Source of the DNA: JBBQDZ01 sp038237515
GTDB lineage: Bacteria; Actinomycetota; Thermoleophilia; Gaiellales; Gaiellaceae
DNA: 39,015 nt
Direction of reading: 5' to 3'
Assembly: GCA_038237515.1 (NCBI GenBank)
Contig: JBBRYP010000042.1
Span: 1 to 39,015, forward strand
Every line of letters begins with the position of its first letter. The first letter of the stretch is position 1. The position numbers were made by a program, and so were the translations under genes. This document shows, piece after piece, positions 22,583 to 29,896 of the stretch. The notes under the pieces are model-generated. The model worked only from the letters and a program-made list of their open reading frames with translations, made no database searches and was not told where the DNA came from.

Positions 22583-23607
22583 GGTCGCTCGCGGCGGAGG
22601 GGCGCGTGCTCCTGATCGCCGAGGCCGGCGTCACGAACTACGGCGATCCCGAGCTCGCGCGCCGCCAGGTGGACGCGGCGGCCGACGCCGGCGCCGACGC
22701 CGTGAAGTTCCAGGCCTGGTCGACGCCGGAGCTCGTGAGCCGGCCGGTCGCCGCCCGGCTCGAGACGGAGCTCGGCTACGACTGGTACGAGCGGCTGGCG
22801 GGGCGCGAGCTGCCGCGCGAGACGCTACCGGAGCTCCGCCGGCGCGCGGAGGAGCGCGGCATCGTCTTCTTCGCGACGGCACACGACGTCCCCTCGCTGC
22901 GCTTCCTCGTCGAGGAGCTCGACCTCGCGTGGTTGAAGGTGGGTTCCGGGGAGGCCTCCAACTGGACATTCCTGCGCGAGGTGGGCCGGACCGGCCGGTC
23001 GGTGCTGGTGTCGTTCGGCCTCCAGACCGACGAGGAGGCGGCGAGGGCCGTCGGGCTGCTGCGCGAGGCGGGCGCGCGCGAGGTGCTCGCCTTCCACACC
23101 GTGAGCCTCTACCCCACCCCGGCTCCCCTGGCCTCGCTCGAGCGGCTCGCGCGGCTGCGCGAGCTGCTCGACGCGCCCGTGGGCCTCTCCGACCACACGG
23201 TCGGGATGCACGTGCCCCTGGCGGCAGTCGCGCTGGGGGCTCGGGCGATCGAGAAGCACCTCACCTTCGACCGCTCGGATCCACGGTCGCTCGACAACGC
23301 CGGCGCGCTCGAGCCGCACGAGTGGGCCGAGTTCGTCCGCCAGGTCCGCGAGGTCGAGGCGGCGCTGCGGCCGCCGCCGGGCGGCGAGCTCGAGGCGGCG
23401 GTGGAGCGCTCGCGCGACTGGGCGCTGCAGGCGGTGGTGGCGTCGCGCACGCTCGCGGCGGGGTCGGTTCTCCGGTCCGACGATCTCGCGTTCAAGCGAC
23501 CGGCGCGAGGCGGTATCCCAGCGAGCCAGGCCGAGGCGGTCGTCGGGCGGACACTGGCGCGAGCCGTTCCGGCGGACGAGCAGATCCGCCCGGAGGACCT
23601 CGCGTAG
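22579..23607 (+). CDS. neuB: NeuB-family nonulosonate synthase
   Basis: A 342-residue protein with a TIM-barrel NeuB domain (about 10-265) and a C-terminal SAF/antifreeze-like domain (about 286-341), the standard layout. IAEAGVTNYGD, DAGADAVKFQAW, FATAHDVPSL and KVGSGE are the PEP and sugar-binding segments. His206 (LSDHT) and His227 (IEKH) match the two metal ligands of sialic acid synthase. The next loop is unusual: families generally show a PDxxxS element after the second His, while this protein has LDNAGAL at 238-244. Together with the divergent cytidylyltransferase and NeuC, this points to a non-standard nine-carbon (or similar) keto acid made from PEP and an aldose. GTG at 22579 overlaps the dehydrogenase stop as GTGA. 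Confidence 0.88.
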   Translation: MRSLAAEGRVLLIAEAGVTNYGDPELARRQVDAAADAGADAVKFQAWSTPELVSRPVAARLETELGYDWYERLAGRELPRETLPELRRRAEERGIVFFATAHDVPSLRFLVEELDLAWLKVGSGEASNWTFLREVGRTGRSVLVSFGLQTDEEAARAVGLLREAGAREVLAFHTVSLYPTPAPLASLERLARLRELLDAPVGLSDHTVGMHVPLAAVALGARAIEKHLTFDRSDPRSLDNAGALEPHEWAEFVRQVREVEAALRPPPGGELEAAVERSRDWALQAVVASRTLAAGSVLRSDDLAFKRPARGGIPASQAEAVVGRTLARAVPADEQIRPEDLA

Positions 23608-23643
23608 GGTCGCGACCGAATAGCTGCCGCCCGTGCGCGGGAC

Positions 23644-23649
23644 TATCCT
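23644..23649 (+). promoter_or_regulatory. -10 box of the KpsC/KpsS-like gene
   Basis: TATCCT ends 7 bases before the ATG at 23657 and no Shine-Dalgarno is present, so a leaderless start is likely. It lies in the 49-base gap after NeuB. No convincing -35 is seen. It also decides the start over an upstream GTG at 23633, which lies before the box. Confidence 0.5.
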
Positions 23650-23656
23650 CGGCGGG

Positions 23657-25360
23657 ATGGACGCCGCTCTGAGCGACCGGCCGCGTCGCCTCGTGCGGCG
23701 CGCGCGGGCGGCGGCGATCGACCTGCGCGAGCCGAGGGCGACAGTGCAGTCGCTGCGCGCCCTCGCCGCCCTCGCACGAAGGCACCCGGGCCTTACGACC
23801 GACCTGCAGCCCCGCTCCGGGAAGCGCTTCCTGATCGTCAGCCTCACCGACCATGCGAGGCAGGTCCGGCTCGAGGCGATCGTCGCGAAAGCGCTGCAAC
23901 TCCAGGGAGCGCGGGTGAGCGTTCTCACCTTCCGCTCGGCGCGGCGCGGCGTCCGGCTGCTGCGGACGCTCGGCATTCGCGACCTCGTCTTCTACGACGA
24001 TTTCGCGGCGCGCGGCGCCGTCGACGAGACCGCGCTGCGCCACGCGGTCGAGCACGCGCGGACGGTTCAGGACTTCAAGACGCTCCGGTACCGAGGCGCC
24101 CGCATCGGGAGGCAATCGCTCTCGTCGGTCGTGCGCGCGAGGCGGGAGCCGCAGATCGACCTCGAGCGCCAGGACGTGCGCGAGGCGCTCTCGCGCACGC
24201 TCGGGTACGCCGCGGAGGGGGTGCACGTCGCCGAGCGCGTCCTCGGCACAGTCGCTCCGGACGGACTCCTGATGATCGAGCGGGGCTACGCCGGCTTCGG
24301 CTCGATCTTCGACGTCGCTCTCGACCGCGGCCTGCCGGTCGTGCAGTTCAACTCCGCGCATCGCGACGACGCCTTCATGGTCAAGCGCTACGACGGCGAT
24401 ACGAGGCACCTGCCCCCGCGCTCGCTCGCACCCGCCACCTGGCGCCGGCTGGTCGCGAGCGGCTGGAGCGAGGAGCGCCGGCGGATCCTCGACGAGGAGC
24501 TCGCGGCGCGCGCGGAGGGGCGCTGGTTCATGGCGCAGCGCCTGCGCCACTCCTCGGGACGCCGCGGCGGGGAGGGCCTGCGCCGGCACCTCGGGCTCGA
24601 CGACCGGAAGGTGGCCGTCCTCTTCTCGCACGTCCTCTGGGATGCGAGCATGTTCTACGGCGAGGATCTCTACCCCGACCAGGGGCGGTGGTTCGCCGAG
24701 ACGCTGCGGCTCGCCGCTCAGGACGAATCCGTGCAGTGGCTCGTGAAGCTCCACCCCGCCCTGCACTGGAAGCTGCGCACCGACGGCGACACCTCCGAGC
24801 CTGCGGAGTACTCGCTCATCCGCGAGGCCGTGGGCGGCCTCCCGCCGCACATGCGGTTGATCCGCCCGGACGATGACGTCGACAACGTCGACCTCTTCCA
24901 GCTCGTCGACGCAGGGGTGACGATCCGCGGGACCGTCGGCCTCGAGCTTCCCGCGCTCGGCGTGCCGGTGATCACCGCCGGCACCGCCGACTACGGCGAG
25001 CGCGGGTTCACGATCGATCCGCCCACGGTCGAGGCATACGAGGAGGCGATTCGCTCGATCCCCGCGCTCGAGCGCCTCGACGAGCGGCAGGTCGAGCTCG
25101 CCCGCCTCTACGCCTACGGCGTCTTCTGCGTCCGGCCGTGGCGGTTCTCGAGCTTCGCGCTCGAGTTCCTGCCGCTGGAGAGCGCCGGGCACACGCTCGA
25201 GCACTCGCTCCGGTACCGAATCCGGACGGTCGAGGAGCTGCGGGCGGCGAGCGACCTCTCCGCGCTCGCGCGCTGGGTGGTGGACTCGGAGGACGCCGAC
25301 TACGTGGACGAGACGGCGCTCGCCGCCGGCGCCGCCGAACCTCAGCTGTCGGAGGCGTAG
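23657..25360 (+). CDS. Capsule KpsC/KpsS-like GT-B glycosyltransferase
   Basis: A 567-residue protein with a GT-B layout. The first half (about 55-240) contains FLIVSLTDHARQVRLEAIV and a basic N-terminal extension. The second half has the conserved VKLHPAL at about 363-369, a SHVLWDAS segment and GTVGLELPALGVPVIT at 425-440, the T-x-G-x-E block used by capsule transferases of the KpsC/KpsS and CDP-glycerol transferase clan. KpsC and KpsS transfer Kdo from CMP-Kdo. Because this gene follows the NeuB gene directly, the CMP-activated NeuB product is its likely donor. The call to a clan is firmer than the donor. The last 19 bases overlap the convergent sulfotransferase gene. ATG 23657 follows a TATCCT box by 7 bases. 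Confidence 0.72.
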   Translation: MDAALSDRPRRLVRRARAAAIDLREPRATVQSLRALAALARRHPGLTTDLQPRSGKRFLIVSLTDHARQVRLEAIVAKALQLQGARVSVLTFRSARRGVRLLRTLGIRDLVFYDDFAARGAVDETALRHAVEHARTVQDFKTLRYRGARIGRQSLSSVVRARREPQIDLERQDVREALSRTLGYAAEGVHVAERVLGTVAPDGLLMIERGYAGFGSIFDVALDRGLPVVQFNSAHRDDAFMVKRYDGDTRHLPPRSLAPATWRRLVASGWSEERRRILDEELAARAEGRWFMAQRLRHSSGRRGGEGLRRHLGLDDRKVAVLFSHVLWDASMFYGEDLYPDQGRWFAETLRLAAQDESVQWLVKLHPALHWKLRTDGDTSEPAEYSLIREAVGGLPPHMRLIRPDDDVDNVDLFQLVDAGVTIRGTVGLELPALGVPVITAGTADYGERGFTIDPPTVEAYEEAIRSIPALERLDERQVELARLYAYGVFCVRPWRFSSFALEFLPLESAGHTLEHSLRYRIRTVEELRAASDLSALARWVVDSEDADYVDETALAAGAAEPQLSEA

Positions 25361-26151
25361 CCGAGGCGCTCGAGGAGGGGCGCGAATCGCGCCTGTAACC
25401 GGGCAGCCGCCTCCTCGTCGAGCTCGTCTCGCCAGCCACCGACCCGGCCCTTCCGCACGAGCCGTTCCCCGCTGCCGGCCCCCGGTCTGGGAACGGAATC
25501 GCCGAACCGGTCCTCGAGCGAGCGCATGCGCTCGAAACGCGCAGCGGCGACCGCGGCGTCCACCGCCTCCGCGCGGAGCTCCAGCCCGGCGTGGGAGAGC
25601 ACGCGTGCCAGCTCCCGAGCGGGGTCCGCGTGCAGGTCCTCGTAACGGACGAGCAGGAGGTCTTCCCGCACGAGCCACCCTCTGACGTGCTCATCCCAGG
25701 GCGCGGGCCAGTAGGCGCCGCGCAGGACGAACTCCCGCAGCGAGAAGTCGAACTCGGGCTTCTCGAGGCGCTGCAGGTGGTAGTGCGAGACGAGGACGTC
25801 TCGCGGATCGCGGACGACGTAGACCACACGCGGGAACGCCGGGTCGTACGTCGCGTGCACGCGGAAGAAGCGCGGCGAGGGCAGCGACGCGTGGCGCTCG
25901 AGCGAGCCGCGCCCCCAGAAGTACTCGTCGTTCACGTCCGGGACGAGAGCACCGAAGGTGGCGAGCGTCAGGTCGCCGTGGCGCTCGGGCGCGAGGGCGT
26001 TCGCGAGCATGAAGCCGAGCCACGTGTTGCCGGAGCGCGGGAAGCCGACGACGAGGACGTCGTCTCCCCGAAGCGCCGCCCGGAAGCGCCGCCTGCCGGC
26101 GGAGCGCCGCACGCGCTCGCTCGCCTCGAACACGCGCGCCCGGAGGCGCAC
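25342..26151 (-). CDS. PAPS-dependent sulfotransferase
   Basis: A 269-residue cytosolic-type sulfotransferase (Sulfotransfer_1). The 5'-phosphosulfate loop is GFPRSGNTW at residues 36-44. The 3'-phosphate site is RDPRDVLVSHY at 114-124, including Arg114 and Ser122, and the late RKGRVGGWRDEL matches the RKGxxGdWk motif. A catalytic acid or base His may be His99 (FRVHAT). It transfers sulfate from PAPS to a hydroxyl, probably of a sugar in the glycan made here. No PAPS synthesis genes are in the window. The GTG start follows the NeuC stop by 1 base, so the two are co-transcribed; the 3' end overlaps the convergent KpsC-like gene by 19 bases. Confidence 0.9.
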   Translation of the reverse strand: MRLRARVFEASERVRRSAGRRRFRAALRGDDVLVVGFPRSGNTWLGFMLANALAPERHGDLTLATFGALVPDVNDEYFWGRGSLERHASLPSPRFFRVHATYDPAFPRVVYVVRDPRDVLVSHYHLQRLEKPEFDFSLREFVLRGAYWPAPWDEHVRGWLVREDLLLVRYEDLHADPARELARVLSHAGLELRAEAVDAAVAAARFERMRSLEDRFGDSVPRPGAGSGERLVRKGRVGGWRDELDEEAAARLQARFAPLLERLGYASDS

Positions 26152-26152
26152 C

Positions 26153-27313
26153 TCAGTACGCCAGCTGCTTCTCGAGCAGGCGCGCGTCCAGCGGCGTCGC
26201 CTTCAGCTTTGCCACGATCCGCTCCGAGGCCCGACCGTCGCCGAGCCGCGGCTGCAGCGAGGAGAGCGAGTGCCGGAACCCCGGATCGCGCGCCCGTTCG
26301 AGCGCGATCAGGACCGCATCCACCGTCGCCTCGGCGTCGAGGACGCTCGCGTCGCGGGCACGTCCGGTCTGGCGGCGGCCAACGTTCACGGCCGGGAGCC
26401 GGAAGTAGGGCGCCTCGACGAGTGCCGCCGACGAGTTCCCGAGCAGCGCCTCGGCCCCGGCCATCAGCCCGAGGTAGACGTCGTTGTCGAGGTTCCGGCG
26501 CACGACGAAGGCCGGATCGCACTCGAGCGCGCGCAGCTGCTCGACGATGACCTCGTAGCCCGGGTCGGAGGCGGGGTAGGTGACGACCGACCGGAGGCCG
26601 CTGCGCCGCGCAGCTTCGAGTACGGCAACGGCCTGCGCACGGATCCCCTCCCGCTCGAGATAGGTCTCGGGATGGACGAGGACGAGCAGGAACCGCTCCT
26701 CCGGGCCGAGCCCGACCGCCGCTCGCGCCTCCGACGGCGGCGCGTACAGGCCCTGCACGATGCGGTCGACGTAGGTCGAGCCGACGACGTGGATGCGCCA
26801 GTCGTCCTCGCCCAAGCGACGCAGCCGTTCCCCGGCGTCCTCCGTCTCGGGGAAGTGCAGGTGCGCGAGCTTCGAGATCGCGTGCCGCTGGATCTCGTCG
26901 AGGTTCCCGCTGCGCTCGCCGCCCTGCGTGTGGACGACGGCGAGGCCGAGCTGGAGCGCCGCGAAGGCGACCATCAGGTGCTCGCCCCGGTCGCCGTGGA
27001 CGAGCACGACGTCGGGACGGCGGCGCTGGAGCACGCGCGCGGCCAGACCGAGGCAGGCCGCGAGGTTCGCGGCACGGGCCAGGGGCGAGTCGTCGCGACC
27101 GGTGCCCATCTCGATCAGCTCCAGCTCCGCGTGCGGGAAGTCGGTGCGCACCTCGTCCACCGTGCGCCCGAACTCCTCGGAGGCGTGCTGATCGCCGAGG
27201 AGGATCAGGAGCTCGAGCTCGGGATCGTCCTCGACGCGCCGGAAGAGCGGGACATAGGCGCCGTAGCCGCCGCGCTTCCCGGAGAACGCGCAGATCCTGC
27301 GGATGGGCCTCAG
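26153..27313 (-). CDS. neuC: NeuC-like hydrolysing UDP-sugar 2-epimerase, probable CTG start
   Basis: A 386-residue GT-B-fold protein of the Epimerase_2/NeuC family. RRICAFSGKRGGYGAYVPL occupies the place of the usual VTGTRAEYGLL N-terminus, PDVVLVHGDRGEHLMVAF and VVHTQGGERSGNLDE match the catalytic centre, and LLGNSSAALVEAPYFRLPAVNVG the C-terminal UDP site. The family releases ManNAc-type sugars from UDP-GlcNAc-type donors for NeuB. The conserved N-terminus extends about 50 residues upstream of the first GTG in frame (27160). The only fitting start is CTG at 27313, which overlaps the stop of the HAD remnant as CTGA. There is no ATG, GTG or TTG in this frame back through the whole remnant. 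It is followed 1 base later by the sulfotransferase gene. Confidence 0.82.
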   Translation of the reverse strand: MRPIRRICAFSGKRGGYGAYVPLFRRVEDDPELELLILLGDQHASEEFGRTVDEVRTDFPHAELELIEMGTGRDDSPLARAANLAACLGLAARVLQRRRPDVVLVHGDRGEHLMVAFAALQLGLAVVHTQGGERSGNLDEIQRHAISKLAHLHFPETEDAGERLRRLGEDDWRIHVVGSTYVDRIVQGLYAPPSEARAAVGLGPEERFLLVLVHPETYLEREGIRAQAVAVLEAARRSGLRSVVTYPASDPGYEVIVEQLRALECDPAFVVRRNLDNDVYLGLMAGAEALLGNSSAALVEAPYFRLPAVNVGRRQTGRARDASVLDAEATVDAVLIALERARDPGFRHSLSSLQPRLGDGRASERIVAKLKATPLDARLLEKQLAY

Positions 27314-27474
27314 GACGCTCGGCTGCGCTGATCGTAGGCCGAGAGCCGGACGCGCGACAGGACCGCGAGGTCGTTCGTCAACTCGAGGTTCCGCTCGCGC
27401 CCGTCCTCGTCGAATCGAACCTCGCCGTTCGTGAGGACACCGTCCACGTCGAGCGCGATCAGCCGGATCCTCAT
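27310..27474 (-). pseudogene. Truncated KdsC-like HAD phosphatase (54 codons)
   Basis: An ATG at 27474 opens a 54-codon frame that starts IRLIALDVDGVLTNGEV and continues FDEDGRE. This is HAD motif I (DxDGVLT) and the following strand of the KdsC/NeuA C-terminal phosphatase group, where full proteins have about 160-180 residues. After about residue 41 the similarity ends, and a TGA follows at 27312-27310; motifs II to IV are missing. It cannot be an active phosphatase. Its start has a good promoter and the stop overlaps a CTG that begins NeuC in the -1 frame, so it may now serve as a leader ORF for NeuC. A -1 frameshift that joins both frames is a second possibility. Confidence 0.7.
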
Positions 27475-27480
27475 CGTCGA

Positions 27481-27508
27481 ACAGTACGCAAGCCGGTGGG
27501 GCAGTCAG
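27481..27508 (-). promoter_or_regulatory. Promoter of the HAD remnant, NeuC and sulfotransferase genes
   Basis: On the minus strand CTGACT (27508-27503) is a fair -35 and TACTGT (27486-27481) a good -10, with a 16-base spacer. The -10 ends 6 bases before the ATG at 27474, so transcription should begin at or next to the start codon. No Shine-Dalgarno is present. Confidence 0.6.
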
Positions 27509-27595
27509 CGCCTCACCCGGGCGCCGCGCGGTGGAAAGCCGGTGACATCCATGCGCGCTCTCGGCGTGCGACGGCTCGATCGGAGTACGGGGGAG

Positions 27596-28639
27596 CTAGG
27601 AGCCGACGAGCTTCCCCGCGGCGTCGACCGCCTTTACGAGCGCAGTCGTGGCGGTGTGGATCTTGCCGGTGGAGCCCCCCTTGACCGCGGCCGCGACCCG
27701 CTCGAGTGCGGCCATGATCGTTTCCTCCGCCTGCGGCGAAGCCGCCTCGATCTGCTTGCGGCCGGCGTTGAAGGCCTTGGTGAAGGAGGTCAGCGACCGC
27801 TGGGTTCCCTCCTTGTCCTTGAAGCCCGCTTCCTGGTCGAGATCGCGAGCGGCCGCCTTCAGACCCTGGACGACCGCCTTCGCACCCTTCGCCGTTCCCC
27901 CCGTGCCGCCTGCGATCTTGGCCGCCGCGGCTTCGACCGCCTTCTCGATCGTGACGGAGAAGCCGTTCGCCTTGCGCAGGTCTCCCGCCTTCAGCGCCGA
28001 GTCGACGCTCTCGATCAGCCGGTCAATCGTCGCCTCCTGCGCCGGTGCCTTCTCCCTCAGCTGCTCCTGCGCCCGGCCGAACGCCGCCTCGAGCGCGGTG
28101 AACGCCCTCCGCGAGCCCTCCTTGTCGCGGTTGGACGTCTCGCGCACGAGATCCTGGGCCGCCGTCTGTAGCTTGGTGGGAAGCGAGGCGAATCCGCCGG
28201 TGGTGCCGCCCGAACCCGGCCGGCTCGTGATCTGGACGAGGGTCGTTCGCGCCTCGGTGCAGGTCTCGCGGAGTGCGATCTGGCCCGTGGTGCCGCCGCC
28301 CTTGTAGTTGATCTCGGCGTCGTGCGCGTCGTGCTCGGTCTTGAGATCCGTGTAGTGCGCGCTGCGGACGGCGTCCTTGTACTCGGCGAGGGCCTCGTCG
28401 AGGTCCGCCGCGAAATAGCCCTGGACGATCAGCGACGGTCCCGCCTGCTTCGCAGAGGTGTACGTCACCTCGTGCGGCTTCGGAAAACCGGCCGGAAGCT
28501 TCGGCGCTCGCGAGAGTGCCGCCGTCCTGCACTTCACCTTGGTCTCCGTCGCGCCCGCCGCCGCGGCGCTCGTACCCCCCGCAGCGACGGCCACCGCCGC
28601 GGTAAGCGAGAGCAGGAGCGCGGATGTACCTCTGTGCAT
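27596..28639 (-). CDS. Secreted protein with two internal repeats, unknown function
   Basis: A 347-residue protein. An N-terminal signal peptide (HRGTSALLLSLTAAVAVAAG) ends near residue 28. Residues about 35-145 form a small domain with two cysteines (37 and 127) that I do not recognise. Residues about 157-239 and 257-340 are two copies of a helical module, 103 residues apart: RDKEGSRRAF pairs with KDKEGTQRSL, and the following segments line up with no gap. Both copies are rich in Ala, Glu and Lys, and coiled helices are likely. There is no anchor, so it should be exported or loosely wall-bound. The ATG at 28639 is preferred over GTG 28654 because AAGGGAG lies 4 bases before it. It has its own promoter and is not part of the glycosyltransferase operon. 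Confidence 0.8.
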   Translation of the reverse strand: MHRGTSALLLSLTAAVAVAAGGTSAAAAGATETKVKCRTAALSRAPKLPAGFPKPHEVTYTSAKQAGPSLIVQGYFAADLDEALAEYKDAVRSAHYTDLKTEHDAHDAEINYKGGGTTGQIALRETCTEARTTLVQITSRPGSGGTTGGFASLPTKLQTAAQDLVRETSNRDKEGSRRAFTALEAAFGRAQEQLREKAPAQEATIDRLIESVDSALKAGDLRKANGFSVTIEKAVEAAAAKIAGGTGGTAKGAKAVVQGLKAAARDLDQEAGFKDKEGTQRSLTSFTKAFNAGRKQIEAASPQAEETIMAALERVAAAVKGGSTGKIHTATTALVKAVDAAGKLVGS

Positions 28640-28643
28640 GTGG

Positions 28644-28650
28644 TCTCCCT
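28644..28650 (-). promoter_or_regulatory. Shine-Dalgarno site of the secreted protein gene
   Basis: AAGGGAG on the minus strand lies 4 bases before ATG 28639. It is one of few clear ribosome sites in the window, where most first genes appear leaderless, and it rules out the GTG at 28654 as the start. Confidence 0.65.
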
Positions 28651-28695
28651 TCACTGACGCCGTGCCGCCCCGTGATCTGCCTCGACCACCGAGGT

Positions 28696-28724
28696 CTTCT
28701 ACCCCCGGCGAATCGCCGTGTCAA
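28696..28724 (-). promoter_or_regulatory. Promoter with a palindrome in its spacer
   Basis: On the minus strand TTGACA (28724-28719) is a perfect -35 and TAGAAG (28701-28696) a fair -10, exactly 17 bases apart. The spacer contains CGGCGATTCGCCG (28718-28706), a 5-base inverted repeat around ATT that could be an operator. A 5' leader of about 50 bases would follow, with a Shine-Dalgarno. The rest of 28640-28858 contains two copies of TGATATC-like sequence and no gene that I can see. Confidence 0.65.
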
Positions 28725-28858
28725 GTGAGAAAGCCCTGCAAATGACGATATCACGGACGTCGGAGAGACCGGCGCATTTGATATCAGCGCCGACGCCCCT
28801 CGACGTTTCCCCTGCTCTGCGGGGCTTCCGCCGGTGGCCCCGGCAGGCGTCTACGGTC

Positions 28859-29896
28859 TCAGCGGCCGTAGAGCTCGAGCGTCCGCTCCACCATCCGGTG
28901 TTCGGAGAAGCGCGCGCGGACGCGCCGGCTCGCCTCCTCCGCAAGGGCATGCGCAGCGGCGGGACGGCCCAGCACCCACTCGATCTTCGCGGCGAGCGAA
29001 ACCGGATCGCCGGGCGCGACCAGAAGTCCCGTCTCCCCGTCGACGACGGTCTCGCGGATGCCGCCCACCGGGCTGGCCACAACCGGCACGCCGGCAGCCT
29101 GCGCCTCGATCACCGCCAGGCAGAGCCCCTCGTAGAGCGACGGAAGGGCGAAGCAGTCGAGCGAGGCCAGGACATCGGGGACGTCGTCGCGGGCACCGGT
29201 GAAGAGGACGTGGTGCGAGATGCCGAGCTCGCGGGATCGCTCCTCCAGCTCGGCACGGAGCTGTCCGTCGCCGACGATCGCGAAGCGGACGCCGGGCCGG
29301 CGGTCGAGCACGAGCCGCGCCGCCTCGAGCAGCGTGCGGTGACCCTTCTGCGGTGCGAGCCGGGCGATCGTGCCGACGAGCGGTCCGTCCTTCGGGAGCG
29401 ACGGCCTGCCGGAGGCGAACCGGTCGAGATCGATGCCGAGCTCGACGACATGCGTGCGCAGACGGGTGCGACCGTCGCGCTCGCGATCGGTCTGTGAGGT
29501 GTAGATCACGTCCGGGCGCAGCGCGAAGCCGAGGCGAAACCAGGCCTTGCCGGTCAGGTTGTCCCGCCGGGGGAGCTCCGGCGTGTGGTGGGTGAGGAGC
29601 AGCTCGGGAACGCGGGCTGCCCGGGCGGCGAGGAGCGCCGGCGGCCACACATCGGTGACGTGCGCGAGACGCGGACGGAGCCGGCGCAGGAGCGCCGCGA
29701 GCCGCGCGGCGAGGAGCGGCGCCGGCGACGGCGGCACCACGATCGTTCGCAGCGGCAAGCGCTCGAAGGGTTCCACGCCCGTGTGGACGAGGACGGCTTC
29801 CTCGGCCGAGCTCGTCGCGGCGAGCCCCCGCGCGAGGGCCTCGACGTAGCGCTCGACGGCCCCCCAGGCCTGCGCCCCGTGGAGCAGGACGATCAC
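28859..29896 (-). CDS. GT4 glycosyltransferase
   Basis: A 345-residue GT-B enzyme. The N-terminus VLLHGAQAWGAVERYVEAL has the GA-x-E acceptor loop, followed by LAHVTDVWPPALLA. After THVVELGIDLDRF the second domain shows VGTIARLAPQKGHRTLLEA, FAIVGDGQLRAELE and PSLYEGLCLAVIEAQAAG with the E-x7-E motif, all typical of GT4. The GTG start overlaps the upstream stop as GTGA (29893-29896). It is the last of four co-oriented glycosyltransferase genes that begin at 33081. Donor and acceptor are unknown. Confidence 0.87.
   Translation of the reverse strand: MIVLLHGAQAWGAVERYVEALARGLAATSSAEEAVLVHTGVEPFERLPLRTIVVPPSPAPLLAARLAALLRRLRPRLAHVTDVWPPALLAARAARVPELLLTHHTPELPRRDNLTGKAWFRLGFALRPDVIYTSQTDRERDGRTRLRTHVVELGIDLDRFASGRPSLPKDGPLVGTIARLAPQKGHRTLLEAARLVLDRRPGVRFAIVGDGQLRAELEERSRELGISHHVLFTGARDDVPDVLASLDCFALPSLYEGLCLAVIEAQAAGVPVVASPVGGIRETVVDGETGLLVAPGDPVSLAAKIEWVLGRPAAAHALAEEASRRVRARFSEHRMVERTLELYGR

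Noticed and set aside
26153..27160. GTG at 27160 as the NeuC start
   Set aside because: It would remove the conserved first strand and loop of the family (about 51 residues) that are clearly encoded upstream in the same frame.
28806..28826. Possible intrinsic terminator after the GT4 gene (CCCC/GGGG stem)
   Set aside because: The stem is only about 4 pairs and there is no T-run on either strand.
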